Shown: positions 44,125 to 59,260 of the stretch, in pieces
Layout: every line of letters begins with the position of its first letter
Numbering within the stretch: position 1 is the stretch's first letter
NCBI RefSeq assembly: GCF_019393635.1
Contig: NC_057861.1
Span: forward strand, 358,900,953 to 358,964,952
Origin: Dromiciops gliroides
Lineage: Eukaryota; Chordata; Mammalia; Microbiotheria; Microbiotheriidae
Length of the DNA stretch: 64,000 nt
Direction: 5' to 3'
The notes under the pieces: generated by a model
Seen by the model: the letters and a program-made list of their open reading frames with translations, nothing else
Told to the model about the DNA's origin: nothing
Databases searched by the model: none
Translations under genes and position numbers: made by a program

Positions 44125-44240
44125 CAGTCTAATCCAATAAGCATTTATTAAGCACATATCAGTTGTAAAGCACTATTAAATGTGCTAGAGATATGAAGAC
44201 AGAATAGAAAATCAGTCCCATCCTCAGGGAGTTTATATTT
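44125..44240 (+). repeat. Old interspersed repeat (7135 family)
   Basis: 'AATAAGCATTTATTAAGCAC', 'AAAGCACTATTAAATGTGCT', 'CAGTCCCATCCTCAGGGAGT'. A sister copy starts 330 bp further on. Confidence 0.6.
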
Positions 44241-44569
44241 TGATATTTCTATTCTGTGATTTCAATCTGTTGTGGCAAGAGTAGCAAAACTGTAGAAATC
44301 TTTTTAGGATGTCTCCACTAAAAGAACAAAGAAATTAAAAGTCACAATGCATTACTTCCAAAATTTCTGGTTCTGTTTGTTTTGTTTTAAGCAGAGAACT
44401 CCCTCCCCGCCCCCCCCCCCCCTTTGTGGTTTTGTTATTAAGACCTAAACATCAAATGCCAGTGTGGCTTTGGAAATTCTTTTCAAATATGGTAAGTGAA
44501 ATTAGTTTTCTTTTGTGCTCAGGAAGTCAAATGGAATGAGAATTAGGTAGGGGATCAAGTAATCAATCA

Positions 44570-44710
44570 ATAAACATTTATTAAGCACATACTTTGTGCC
44601 AGGAATTGTGATGGGCCCTGGAGCTATACATACAAGCTCCCAAAGAGTTTGCATCTAACTTGTGGGATGCCTGTTCATAGATAGGTAAATACAAAGCCAG
44701 TACAGAGACA
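44570..44710 (+). repeat. Old interspersed repeat (7135 family)
   Basis: 'AATAAACATTTATTAAGCAC', 'ATACTTTGTGCCAGGAATTG', 'GGTAAATACAAAGCCAGTAC'. Same orientation as 44125-44240. Confidence 0.6.
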
Positions 44711-44734
44711 TCTTGGGGATGCTGGTGGTACCAG

Positions 44735-44985
44735 GCAGCTAGATGTCATGTTGGTTGGAGTGGGTCTAGAGTTAGGAAGACTGAATTCAAATCTGTCCTG
44801 AGACACTTATTAGCTGTTTGACCTTGGGCATATTTGTCTCAAAATCCTTACCTGCAAAATGGGGATAAGAATAGTGATTACCTCCCAGGATTGTTGAGAG
44901 GATCAAACGAGATATTTGTAAAGCCCTTAGCAGTCTATGGCACACGGTAGGCACTTAAATGCTAGTTTCTTTTCTGCCTATCTAC
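44735..44985 (+). mobile_element. MIR/CORE-SINE, near full length
   Basis: 'GTCTAGAGTTAGGAAGACTG', 'CCTGAGACACTTATTAGCTG', 'CAGGATTGTTGAGAGGATCA' and 'CGGTAGGCACTTAAATGCTA' in complete order. It leads into the repeat at 45005, just as the MIR at 1165-1390 leads into 1391-1665. Confidence 0.85.
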
Positions 44986-45004
44986 CTATTCCATAATGGC
45001 GGAA

Positions 45005-45245
45005 TGTGCAGATGAGAACAATTTGTTCCAATGACCATGAAGGCAGCAGAAACAGATGCTGTGGAGCCCTCAGAGACTGGTCATCCACTGAATCCTGGGC
45101 CATTGACAGTTGTCTTGATTTTTGTCCTGCCACTAGACTTTGATGACTCAGGAAGAGAAAGTGAAGCTGACAACTTTGTGCAACTCTGTACCACTTAAAT
45201 CCAATTCACGGGCAAGTCAAGACATCACCTGTGATGACACTGGTT
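45005..45245 (+). repeat. Unnamed marsupial interspersed repeat (copy 3 of 3)
   Basis: 'GATGAGAACAATTTGTTCCA' then 'ATCCTGGGCCATTGACAG', 'CTGCCACTAGACTTTGATGA', 'GACAACTTTGTGCAACTCTG' and 'AAGTCAAGACATCACCTG'. It reads parallel to 1391-1665 and ends in the ACC array. Confidence 0.65.
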
Positions 45246-45263
45246 CTCTGAAAAATTAGGGCT

Positions 45264-45353
45264 ACCACCACCACCACCACCACCACCACCACCACCACCA
45301 CCACCACCACCACCACCACCACCACCACCACCACCACCACCACCACCACCACC
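45264..45353 (+). repeat. (ACC)30 minisatellite-like array
   Basis: Thirty uninterrupted ACC units (90 bp) at the 3' end of the preceding repeat, where other copies have a CAA-type tail. The antisense frame gives polyvaline and is not a gene. Likely length-variable. Confidence 0.97.
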
Positions 45354-45806
45354 AAACAACTAGGGGAATAAGAAAGGCTCCTTGAAGAAGAGCAGTGAGC
45401 CTTGGAGGTTACTTTCTTCCTGGGGCTTCCAAGAGGCAGAGGGGAGGAAGGGAACATTCCAGGCATGAGGGAGGCAGAGGATGACATTTAAAAGGACATT
45501 TCATGTATGAGAAACAAGCAAGCTAATTTGGCTGGAAGGTATAGGGTGTGAGAGGTAGGATTTTTAAACAGCAGTAACAATTCTCCCCAAAGACTTTTCT
45601 AATGATACCGATTTCATAACAATGACTGTGAAGTGGGCTTGAAAAGTCCCTGGAAACATAATGAGCAGTCCTAATTTAGCATCAGGGATGGCATTTACTT
45701 CATTCTCTTGTTGCCTTAGTATACTTCCCCAGCACCTATCCCAGGGCCCACTAAGTTCTCAATAAATGCTTGTTGGTGGAAGCAGCCTGTCTGCTCAGAC
45801 TCATCA

Positions 45807-48862
<3,056 letters not shown>

Positions 48863-48894
48863 CTAGAAGGAAATGAAAGCTATTAAACAATCAC

Positions 48895-49770
48895 ATGAAA
48901 GCAGATTCTGAATCACTGGTGAGAAAACATAAATTAAAATAAATGAGGTTACATTTCACAACCAAATTGGCAGAGATGGCAAGGATGAAAATGATAAATG
49001 TTGGAGGAGCTGTGGGAAAAACCAGCTACACTAGCACATTGTTGGCAGAGCCATGACTTGGTCCAATTGTTCTGGCAAACAATTTGAAGTTACACTAAAA
49101 AAAGCCCCACCAAAGTGCATGTATCCTTTGACACAGCAATATTAGTACTAAGAATATATCACAAGGAGGTCATAAGTCCCCTGTATACCAGTACATGTAT
49201 AACAGCATTTTTTTTCTTTTGATAGCAACAAAGAAATAGAAAGAAGGGGGTTGGCAAGGTGAATACACATTTATTAATAAGCACTTTACAAATATTATCT
49301 CAGTTGATCCTCACAACAACCCTGAAAAGTAGTTATCCATCAATTGGGGTATAGCAGAACAAGTTGTGGTCTATAAATATAATGGAATATTATTGTACCA
49401 TAAGAAAATATACATATGAAGAAGTGGGAGAAATTTGAAAAGGCTTGTATGAACTAAAGATGAACAAAGTAAGCAGAATCAGAACAATGTGTATGATGAT
49501 CTCAATAATGTAAAGGAACACGCAGTGATAGACTCCAGACCTCTAACAAATCCAGTGGTCAGTCATGTCAGAGGATTTAATGATGAAGCATTCATTCCTC
49601 CTGCCTATAAGCAGTAGTTCACAAGAGACACTGATAGACATGGCTATTATACCGATTTGTCTTGACTACTTATTTGTTACAAGGGAGACTGCTCGGGAGT
49701 AGAGGAGTCTTTTGGAAGAGATAGTGATGTAAAGAAAAAGAATATCAATAAAATATTTTAGTAAGAAAAA
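48895..49770 (+). mobile_element. Old L1 LINE, 3' UTR, with small inserted fragment
   Basis: L1 sense signature: 'AACCAAATTGGCAGAGATGG', 'TGTTGGAGGAGCTGTGGGAA', 'CATTGTTGGCAGAGCCATGA', 'GTATCCTTTGACACAGCAAT', 'CATCAATTGGGGTATAGCAG', 'AATGGAATATTATTGTACCA', 'AAGTAAGCAGAATCAGAACA' and an AATAAAATATTTTAGTAAGA end. A MIR-like piece at about 49258-49333 ('CACTTTACAAATATTATCTC') interrupts it. It begins only about 30 bp upstream of exon 9's acceptor (the antisense side of the gene). Confidence 0.75.
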
Positions 49771-50504
49771 GGAAGGAGTGGCTAAAGATAAGGAGGAAAC
49801 ACATTTTAAACCTGTGGAGGGACACCCTGAGAATTCTGATGGAGGTGGACACCGGAGAAGATTTCCCTATAGCTCACTTGATACCAAGTTATTCAGGCCT
49901 GGAGAATGGTTTCTCATAGATTCTACCATAAGCCTCTCCCCACCCCCCACCATTTTGTTTTAGATGAAAAGGATTTCTCAGCTCAACATTAAAATGCTTG
50001 TTGATAGATTGAATGAGGGATTTGGGGTTTTTACTAACTTTTAAACTAACCACTTTTCCCCCCTTCACAGTTAGGCTAAATTGACATCAATTTAAAAATC
50101 ACATTTTCATCCAGAAGCCTTCAGGGAGGCAAAAACCAAGCACTATATGAATAGAAATTCAATGGACATCATCATAATATTTATGCATGTATTATATTTT
50201 ATATTTCTCAAGGTCTTTCGCATCCTCTCTCACTGAGGTCACAAGACCAGAAACCAAGTAGGAAAACAAAAAGTCAAGCACACTATTAGTGAAATAGTTC
50301 TGGTGCATCCAAAATGATCCCTTCTGGGGGGCAGAGACCATCCTGCCTAATTATCAGGCTTCCAGAGGCTGGTATAAAAGGCACAGACGACGGCAAGGCC
50401 ATTTGTTAGAGGTCAGAGTAATTCTCTGTTTATTAATTAATCTGGGAGCCAGGAGATCCATGGTCTACTGCTCACTTGATCAGTGGATGGTCAGACTTTT
50501 CCAG

Positions 50505-50630
50505 GTCATGATCTCTTCAAGCCTCAGGTGTCTTAATGGGGACAAATGGATACTGGCATTAGCTGCCCCCAGCACTTAGCACAGTGCCTGGCACATAGCA
50601 GGAGTTTAATAAGTATTTGTGGACTGACAA
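50505..50630 (+). mobile_element. MIR/L2 terminal fragment
   Basis: 'CCCCCAGCACTTAGCACAGT', 'GCCTGGCACATAGCAGGAG' and 'TTTAATAAGTATTTGTGGAC' is the conserved 3' terminal motif. Confidence 0.65.
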
Positions 50631-50931
50631 ATCACACAGGGATGTTGTGACATTTCATTAAAAAAAACTATGAAAAAAATATCTGTGAAAGTGCTTTGAA
50701 GGACATCTATATTTGACACGTCTTACACTGCAATCTGCCAGTATTCTTCATCAGAGATATCCTGTGTGAGAAATCATACTGTGGAAAAATGCTTGTTTAG
50801 ACATTAATAGTATAGTTATAAGGATAAATAAGTTTCCCTCTCCCCACTTTATCCAAGCACTGCACCTACCTGGCACATGGCAGTACCAACAACTCACCCA
50901 ATGCTAGTATGCTACTCAGCCTAATTTCCTT

Positions 50932-51090
50932 TTTTTTTTGTTTTGTTTTGTTTTGCAGGGCAATAAGGGTTAAGTGACTTGCCTAGGGTCACACAGCCAG
51001 TAAGTGTCAAGTGTCTGAGGTCAGATTTGAACTCAGGTTCTCCTGAATCCAGGGCCAGTCCTTTATCCACTGCACCACCTAGCTGCCCCC
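50932..51090 (-). mobile_element. tRNA-derived CORE-SINE, antisense
   Basis: (TTTTG)n tail complement, GCAGGGCAATAAGGGTTAAG to CACCTAGCTGCCCCC. Long duplication ACTCAGCCTAATTTCCTT versus ACTCAGCCTAATTCCTT. Confidence 0.97.
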
Positions 51091-51748
51091 ACTCAGCCTA
51101 ATTCCTTTTTCCTCCTCAGTAGCTGCCCTGGGCCAAATGGACACAGCCCTGTCACTCTACCCACTCCCAGTGTTCCTGTTCTAAAATTCTCTGGTTCCTC
51201 TATAGCAGGGGACCTTCCTCCTTAACCGCATTACACTTAGGGGACCTCCTAGGGATCGCCCAACCAATGGAGGAGGAAATGAAACCATGGCCCACAGCTA
51301 ACTTGTATCTTCCCTCTGGACTTCCCTTTCGGTACTATGTTCACCCAAGGACATTTCCACTAACTATTTGGCAAAGCCAACTAAGAAGTAGCTTACCACT
51401 TATTCCAGACTTACTTTGGGATCTTGGGTAAATGACCCAATTGTTTAATACTTTAAGTTTCCCATTTCTATTGCAAGGATACCTGGTCCTTCAGACTAAT
51501 AGGAACGCATGGCCTTTTTGTCTTTTTCCAAGCCCTGTATCTGCTTTGCTATTTGTGAGCTTCAGAAGTATTCTGGTAATAAAAAAATGAACAAAAGAAG
51601 AAAATTCAAGGACTTTCAACTGGTTTGGAGAGGGGAAAGGGGGACTATAAAAAGGGAGCATAGCAAATATACTTAAATTAGGGTTGTCTCCCATGTAGAA
51701 TATAATCTCCTTGAGAGCAAGAGCTCTTTTTTTCCTTTGCCACCATGA

Positions 51749-51900
51749 CTTTTTTTTTTTTTTTGCAGGGCAATGAGGGTTAAGTGACTTGTCTAGGGTC
51801 ATACAGCTAGTACGTGTCAAGTGTCTAAGGCCGGATTTGAATTCAGGTCCTCCTGAATCCAGGGCCGGTACTTTATCCACTGCACCACCTAACTGTCCCC
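51749..51900 (-). mobile_element. tRNA-derived CORE-SINE, antisense
   Basis: Poly(T) then GCAGGGCAATGAGGGTTAAG to CCACCTAACTGTCCCC. Perfect 11-bp duplication TGCCACCATGA at 51738-51748 and 51901-51911. Confidence 0.97.
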
Positions 51901-52214
51901 TGCCACCATGATTTTGATGATCTGCCTCATAAAATACTTTACAGCGATGTTCACCTCCCTCTTTACTTTGAAAATCTGATAAGCTGGGCTATTGTTTTAC
52001 TTCATTCTATATTTTCTCTGATAACGGAATCTTTGTTTCCAAATTTGCTTCATTCTGTTCCTAAGTGCTTTTGGACGTTTGCCAGAACCAGTGCATTATT
52101 TTGGAATATTGGTTAAATAACACCACCTGTGCAAAAAGACTAGGGGGATACCCAAATTGGCAATAATGCATCCTATTATTTGCATTCCCCCCCTCACCCC
52201 TGCATTGAGGATGC

Positions 52215-52645
52215 TATACCAGAGTTGGCTTTGGAGCTTTGTCACATTTTCCATGTCTTTATTATTAAATACTTTAGTATTTGCATCAGCTATCCCACAT
52301 GCCAGGCATGTACTTACTGTAGCTTTTAGGAATTCTTTCTTTCAAGGTTCAGCTTTTGTGCCATCTTTCCCATAAAGCCTTCCTTGATCTCTGAAGCTAA
52401 AAGTATTCTCTCATTCCACAAATTTTCTCACAGCATTTATTTTGGGGAGATCTCACCTCATATTACATGATCATAACTGGAGTACATATCGTATTGTAGT
52501 CTGCCCTCCAATCCCAAGGGGTTATAAGTTCACCAAGGGTGAGGACTGTCATTTTTTTGGACTGTGGTATCCCCAGCAGCTAGCACAGTACCTTTCATGG
52601 AGTAGGCACTTCATAAATGTTTGTTGAATTGAGTTGTTTTCTTCT
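52215..52645 (+). mobile_element. L2 LINE 3' region
   Basis: 'CAAGGTTCAGCTTTTGTGCC', 'AAGCCTTCCTTGATCTCTGA', 'GTTCACCAAGGGTGAGGACT' and 'AGTAGGCACTTCATAAATGT' in L2 order. Confidence 0.75.
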
Positions 52646-54900
52646 GTTCTTAAATTTCCTGACTTGAGCTAATTATCCACAGTGGGCACTAGTAATACAA
52701 ATATTTAAAGCAAAACAAAACAAGACGATAAATGGACATAGATTTTATTACATGTGCTGGGAGCACAGATAATGTACATTGTGCATTATTAGATGCATTC
52801 AATGCTTGATTCTGGATCGGTAAGAAATGCAACTTTTTGTTAACATCCCTGATACCTTTAAGCTTTGTCTGGATGCATACACTGGGGACAACTAATCAGC
52901 CGTGTTGGTAGATGGGTCTGTCTACTATTACAACTATTTTTCTTCTGCGAATGTCTTGAAGTACCTGATAGGACTTCAGGGTTTCATGAAATACAGTTTG
53001 TAAACCATTACATTTATATAATACTTCTATAGATACAGCATTGCTATGGCTAACAAAACTGGGGTTAAGTATACTGACATTTTAATATATAGGTACAAAG
53101 AGGAGGAAAACATCTGCTTCCTGTACTTGCAAAGCATACAGGAGGAAAACACATGAACAAGAATACCAAATAACCTTTCTGGTTATTTTTTACTACATAG
53201 ACATCAGCAAAAGATTCAATACTTTAAAAAAAATAAGGAAAGTATTTTTAAGGATTTAAAAACTGTAATGATCTTATTTTGAAAAGATTTAGATAGGTTA
53301 GAATCACACCTTTGAATAATTTTTAAAAAACATAGTCTTTTATCTAAATTACACCAAAAATAGGCGACGGTTTTCTATTGTATTTTTTCAGCATCTGGGA
53401 AGTATGCTACATTAGCATTTAAAAGTGACAAATGAGGGTAATTTAACACTCAGGCTTGATGTAAGTACTCAGGCCACATCTTTGATATGAAAGGAAAAGC
53501 ACTTCCACAAATGTAGCAAATTAGCACAAGGATTTTATCATCTATATGTGTGTGGCCCTGCCACTGGACATACCCTATGGCTAATGATGCTCTCTCAGAA
53601 TGCCAAGACATCACTAGCACTTGCTTGGCCAGATTCCATTCTGGCAAGGCCTAAAACCTCTCTAAAATTGCTTTAGGCTGGATCCAAAATATTTTCCATC
53701 GACCAGTGATACTCTAAAGTATTCCAGACAGGTGAGGACTGCCCCAGAGACTATATTTAATTAGTGACACTCAGATTCTATGAATTGTAGGATTTGGACA
53801 ATCTCTACCCTGAGTGGCATGACATATATATATATATATATATTAGCCTTCCAGGGAAACGAGTAAATCTGAAAAATCATTAGCGTGCCTTTATTATTCT
53901 GTAGCTAGCAGCTTCTGAGTGAATGAGAGAGTGCCCCAGAATTAATGTTTCAATAGGCTTTCATGTCTACCATGGTTTGTAGGTTAACATAGACTGGGGT
54001 GATAGGCAGGCCTAACTGCATGTTACAAGTATGTAAGTCAATCCCTCTCACCTCAAAGATGTTTCTACATGGAGGGAATCTAACTAGAAGCTTTACAAGA
54101 GATGGATGGATGGATGGTGGCTCAACCTTTTGAGGAAGACAGAGAAGAGATTCAGGATACAATAATAACATTATTAACAAGATGGAGCTAAAATTAATTT
54201 TAAAAATTAAAAAGCAAAAAAAGAAGCTTAAACTCAACAATGTATCACAAAGCCTCAGAAAAGGAATCTTAAAAATATAAGTGTAGCAGAATAAGTATCA
54301 TTAAGACCCTGATTGTGTTATGTTAACAATGCTGCTTTCTGCATAGAGTGAGAGAGACAATTTCAACACTTGGCTCAGGGAAAGATGGTGTGATTCATGA
54401 TCACTTATATACCCACCTTGGCAAAAATCAGTGCTAGCCTGGCCCCACTGCCTAGTGTTCCATTCACACAATTCCATGTATTTGTCCCATGGCAAGTAAT
54501 GTGATGCTACAAAGACACTCAGGTCATTACTAGGCAAGTTCTCAGTCTGTGGCCCATTTGGCCTAACAAGGATTTGAAGGAAATGAAGAATTCTACTTGG
54601 ATACTAGTTATTTAAAAACATGATTTTTTTTCCCATTCAAGTTCACAGAACCTCTGAAATCTGTCCGGATTTCTTAGAGGTCTGTGGATCCCAAGTTAAC
54701 AACTCCTGCCTTAGAGAAGTTAAATAACTTTGCCAGGCTCACATATCTACTATGTGTCAGAGGCAGGGCTTTAATCAAAGTTTTTGTGGCTTTGAGTTAA
54801 GCTCCTGCCCTTCATTTTAAAATATGACATCCAAGGAAACTGGGGTCTTAAAAAAGCCAGTCTCATTAAACAGTGATCAGACAACCATTTATTTTCTCCT
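52646..54900. other. Repeat-poor intronic block, possible conserved noncoding sequence
   Basis: About 2.2 kb of AT-rich intron with no young SINE or LINE, only a TA run at 53823-53844 and a decayed hAT/MIR piece near 54640-54780. I cannot say whether it is conserved. Confidence 0.35.
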
Positions 54901-54909
54901 GCAAAAGGT

Positions 54910-54985
54910 CAGTTCAGTTTTCTCATCCAAGCACAATGCCTAGCGCATAGTAGGTGCTTAGTAAATGTTGATTGACTATCTGATC
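54910..54985 (+). mobile_element. MIR/L2 terminal fragment
   Basis: 'CACAATGCCTAGCGCATAGT', 'AGGTGCTTAGTAAATGTTGA'. Confidence 0.55.
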
Positions 54986-55624
54986 TAAGCCCCAAGAGGA
55001 GAAACTTCCCCAGAAACTAACACTAGGATGACTCTGTATTCTTCAAATGCTGCCAGGATCCAGAGACATTAACATTTTTATAACCTAGAATACAAACCTA
55101 ATCAACCATTGACAATACATTCTATCCCACAGAGCTGTGGCAGCATTAGGCTTCCTAGAGCTGTCCTATCATCTTATTACAAGGTGACCATCAAAAGATG
55201 GGAAAAGCAACCCAGTTCTCTTTGATTTGACACATTGTGATGCCTTTCCTAAGGTCTGACTATGCATTGGTTTTAAAATGCCTGCATAAGAATTGGGGTT
55301 TGCAACAAAATATGTAATTGTGAGTTGATCTATCTTCAGGAGATTGCTCACTGTGCATTTTTTTAAACAGCCAGATTCACTACCTTTACATAGATATACA
55401 ATTGAGCATCGCTCTTTCTTCATATAGAAACTATAAGCTACTATAGAGCTAATTATGAAACACTGTAGTCTTTATCCTATTTATTAATAACCATGAGATG
55501 ATAAAATAAATTTTTCTAAGCAGTGTAAATTTAATAAATTCCATGTAAAATCTCAGCTGGGCATATGTATATGCAGGATTTTCACCTATGTCACAGGATA
55601 TATATTATAAAGGTTTTTGCTACC

Positions 55625-56280
55625 ATAGGGCATTGTATAGTAGAAAGCATGCTAGATATACAATTCAGGGACTTGTTCAAATCTTGCCACTGACACTTAG
55701 TAGCTGGGTGAATGTGGGCATATCCCTTCAACATTACCTTGAAAAGTCTCAGTTTCTTCATGTATAAATGGTGACAATATTATTTACCTAGCTCACGAGT
55801 AAGAAATAAGAAATAAGAAAATAATAGGTAATAGGAAAATAAATAATAAATAAAAGAAAATGATAAATAAGAAAACAATCTGGAAATGTTCAGTTAAAGG
55901 GGTTGTGGCAGGAGCTGTCATTTCCTTGATGAAATGAAATCCCACGTGAGAAGACTACCTATATGCATGTAGGTCAGCTCCTTCTTGGCAACGTCTGGTC
56001 TTAGGGAGTTGTCCAGAGAACAGAGAGATTAAGTGCCCGTGAAGCTTCTCACAATATGGTAGGGGTAGGAATCAAACCCACTTTTTGGGGATAGATTCAT
56101 GCTGTTTCTTTGTAAACTTTAAAATAACTATATAAATGTGAGCAGCCTGGCACAGTGAAAAGAGTTGGCTTTAGGGTCGGGAGGATCTGAATTCAGTCCC
56201 TCCTTTGGCACTTACTGGCTGGCAGTGTTGCTCTGGGCACATCACTAACCCTCTCAGTGCCTCAGAGAATCCTCTAAGAT
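55625..56280 (+). mobile_element. Two MIR SINEs (55625-55790 and 56140-56280)
   Basis: First: 'GTTCAAATCTTGCCACTGAC', 'CACTTAGTAGCTGGGTGAAT', 'CAGTTTCTTCATGTATAAAT'. Second: 'GGAGGATCTGAATTCAGTCC', 'TGCTCTGGGCACATCACTAA'. Between them is AT-rich (AAATAAG)n-like sequence (55800-55880) and unique DNA. Confidence 0.65.
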
Positions 56281-57104
56281 GAGGTTTCAGAACAGGTGCA
56301 CATCTGCATGGGGAGGGGGAAGAGGAGTTCCTTCACTTTGCACTAAAGAAACAGAGGTCTAGACTCTCTCCTCTTCCCCACCCACCCCTTGCTGCCTGTC
56401 CCGTGTGTATTGGTTATATTAGGGCATAAGATTTCACCTCTTCTGACCAAATCTGCATTCATAATGAAAAATGTAACAACGGGATGTTATAGAACGTTAA
56501 AATAAAGGAATATGGAACATAGGAGTCAAATTCATGTTGCTAGTAAGACACTGAAACACACTACATGCAGGCCTAGGTTCCACATCCTGAAAGGTCAAAT
56601 ACCTTTATACATATTTTTGAAAATGAAAAAACCTTATGTAGACAGTTAGAAAGATCTACAAATAAGAAGCAAGTTTGCCCATCTAACAAAACTCTTTGGC
56701 AACCCAAAGTTCTCAAGGGAGCTATGCTTTCATTTTATGGCATCCAGCCTCCTATGAGGCATCTTGCCAATGTGTCATTGATTGGACAGGATGAGAGGAT
56801 GCAGTTTTACCAGGATAGCTAGATGTTTCAGAAGCCTAAAGTGAACTACATCTCGAATTTTATGGCACCCCAACCCCTGCCAGACAGCTTGAAAAATGTA
56901 TGTCTTTGCCTGGACAGGAACATGTAGATGACTTCGTAATAGTCATCGCCACAACTGGAAAACTCATTCAAACACATGTTTAGCTGTAGTGTAAAAAAGA
57001 ATTTTAACACACTGTATAGATGGGTGATTATACCTTTGGCTAATTCATCCATCATGGTTTTTCCAATAACAGTGAATCATCAAGACAAGTAAATGAAGCA
57101 TTCT

Positions 57105-57740
57105 GTAGGACGGATTAGAGTGGGGAGAGACTTGAGGCAGTGAGACCGATTAGACAGCAACTGCACTGGTCCAGGCAGGAGGCAATGAGGTCCTGCATCA
57201 CAGTGGGGGCTAAGTGAATGGAGAGAATGGGATACAAAGAGGAGAAGTTGTGATAGCAGAAATGACAAACTTGGCAACAGACTGGATGGGGGGGGGGCGA
57301 GTGTGAGTGAGCTGAGGATGTCCCTAAGATTGTGAGTCTAGATAAGTGGGAGGATGCTGGTGTTCTCAACAGTAATAGGGAAGTTTAGAAGGGAGGAAGG
57401 TTGGGGGAAGGAGAGTGAATTCTGTTTTGGAGGTGTTGAATTTAAGGTATCTATAGGACATCTGGTTTGAGATGTTCAAAAGGCGGTTAGTGATGTGAGA
57501 CGGGAGCTTAGGACAGAGATTAGAGCTGGACAAATGGACCTGAGAATCTTCTATGTAGATATGGAACCCATGGGAGCTGATGAGAGAGTGTACAGGCATG
57601 AGAGAAGAGGAAAGACAGGAGGGCAGCTATGGTTAGTGGGGATGAGCTGGATGAAGGAGACTTAGAATCACTGCTCAGACAGGGAGGAGATCTGAGTGTT
57701 AAGAGAACCTAGGGAGGAGGCTGTGCTGGTCCTGTGAAGC
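57105..57740 (-). mobile_element. L2 LINE fragment with RT motif remnant
   Basis: The - strand frame around 57540 reads 'LISSHGFHIYIEDSQVHL', a decayed form of the L2 motif LISSHGFNYHLYADDSQIYL. Downstream L2 text continues ('AACTTCCCTATTACTGTTGA' on -) to 'CTAATCGGTCTCACTGCCTC'. Same region as 4940-6010 and 30195-30600. A short G-run interrupts it near 57288. Confidence 0.75.
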
Positions 57741-58166
57741 AGTCCTAAAAGATGGCCGTAAACTAGGCTTTTATTTGGCACTTTCAGTTAGACAGGTGAG
57801 GTACAAAACCTGCTTTGTGAGGGGAAGTCCCTCCTGTACGATCATGTGAGTTAATGTTCACCCAACAAGAAGGTAAAGCAGTTCCTTGGTCCTTTAACCA
57901 CTGGTTAAATGGGCTGCCACTTGAACAGCGTAGCATTTCAGGAAACTGTGCTTTGCAGAATTAAGCTAGAGTACAAATCTGGGAGGCAAAATCCTGCCTA
58001 TATTTCTTCAAACTTTATTCTGATCCCTTTAATTCCCTAAGAAGGAGATACTCTGTAATTCTTATAAATATTTTCTATTATTTAGCCACCTCACCCGAAG
58101 TGCTTTATTTGCTTGAATCATCTATGGGTAGAGGTGGCATTTTATCTCTGGAGGATTATTATTATC

Positions 58167-58313
58167 TTTTTTTTTTTTGGTGAGGCAATTGGGGTTAAGC
58201 GACTTGCCTCGGGTCACATAGCTAGTAATTGTTAAGTGTCTGGGGCCGGATTTGAACTCAGGTCTTCCTGAATCCAGGGCCGGTGCTCTATCCACTGTGC
58301 CACCTGGCTGCTC
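58167..58313 (-). mobile_element. tRNA-derived CORE-SINE, antisense
   Basis: Poly(T), GGTGAGGCAATTGGGGTTAA to GTGCCACCTGGCTG. Flanks GGATTATTATT and GAATTATTATT form a 10-of-11 duplication. Confidence 0.95.
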
Positions 58314-58844
58314 TGAGAATTATTATTTTTGTAAAACCCCTTTTGCCCAGGGCTTCTCTTCTGATAGCTTAAGAGAATGGGAAATCTCCAACTTATGAAC
58401 AGGATGTGTTCTAAGAGATCATTTAAAAGTGGCATGTTTTCCATTAGCATCAGTATTATAAATGGTGCTATTGTATTTAGATCGACAAAGCAACCCCAAG
58501 CAGCCAATTTTGCCCATAATATGGCTAAAGTATAGTATGACCTACCCTATAATTTCCTATTGTTTTTGTGGGAAAAATAGATTTGGAGTTCCACTTAGGA
58601 AACTGAAAAGCTAAATTTCCCAGCCTTGGCTTCCTTCCCTCTCTCTCCCCCTACATAAGTAAAGGCAAGAGTGGAGGCCTCTGCTTCAGGATCAGTGACA
58701 GATGTACAAGTGAGCAGAAATGGGAAGTTCCTTCCTGAAGCTGTTCCCTTAGAGCAGTGCCCTCATCTGCCATCCCCATCCTAATCCGAATCCATCCATG
58801 TGATGCATCACTAGTAAATGTCTCCATCCTCACCTCTGCCTTGT

Positions 58845-59260
58845 GCGTTTCCTAGTGTCCTCCAAGATTCAGCTCAATTGCCACCTGCTCCGTGAAGCCC
58901 ATCCTGAGTTCCCCACATGGTCCCCAGAAATTACTTTGTATTTAGCATCATAATGTCCTAGATTTGGAACTAGAAGGTACCTTGAAGTTCCCCTAGTCCA
59001 ACCCTCTTATTTTACAGTTTAGGAAACTGAGGCCCACGGATGTTAAGGGCTTACGGAGGCAATAATTGACAGCTATAGCATTGAAACTGGAATCCTCTGA
59101 TTACCAACCAGTGATTTTATACATTTTGCATTTACACCTCTGTCTGTATCACTGCCTTGCAATAGCAGGTGAGCTCCCTGATGGAGGATAGAGATTACCT
59201 AGCATAGTGCCTGGCACAAGCTGAACCCTTAATAAATGCTTGTGGAATGAAGGAATCCAT
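58845..59260 (+). mobile_element. L2 LINE 3' end split by an antisense MIR-like element
   Basis: L2: 'TCCAAGATTCAGCTCAATTG', 'CCACCTGCTCCGTGAAGCCC' up to about 58950 and again 'GGTGAGCTCCCTGATGGAGG', 'ATAGTGCCTGGCACAAGCTG', 'AATAAATGCTTGTGGAATGA' from 59120. The insert at 58955-59115 has 'TTTTACAGTTTAGGAAACTG', 'AGGCCCACGGATGTTAAGGG'. Confidence 0.75.

Noticed and set aside
43730-45353. CRISPR-like regular repeats
   Set aside because: The only regularly repeated units are GAAA and ACC microsatellites without spacers. The DNA is eukaryotic.
45206-45487. Antisense open frame with a long polyvaline run
   Set aside because: It is the translation of the (ACC)30 array and flanking repeat. No start context, no similarity, inside an ANKH intron.
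50370-50400. TATAAAAGGC with a possible downstream transcript
   Set aside because: An isolated TATA-like word within an intron, no first exon or CpG context. Chance occurrence is likely.
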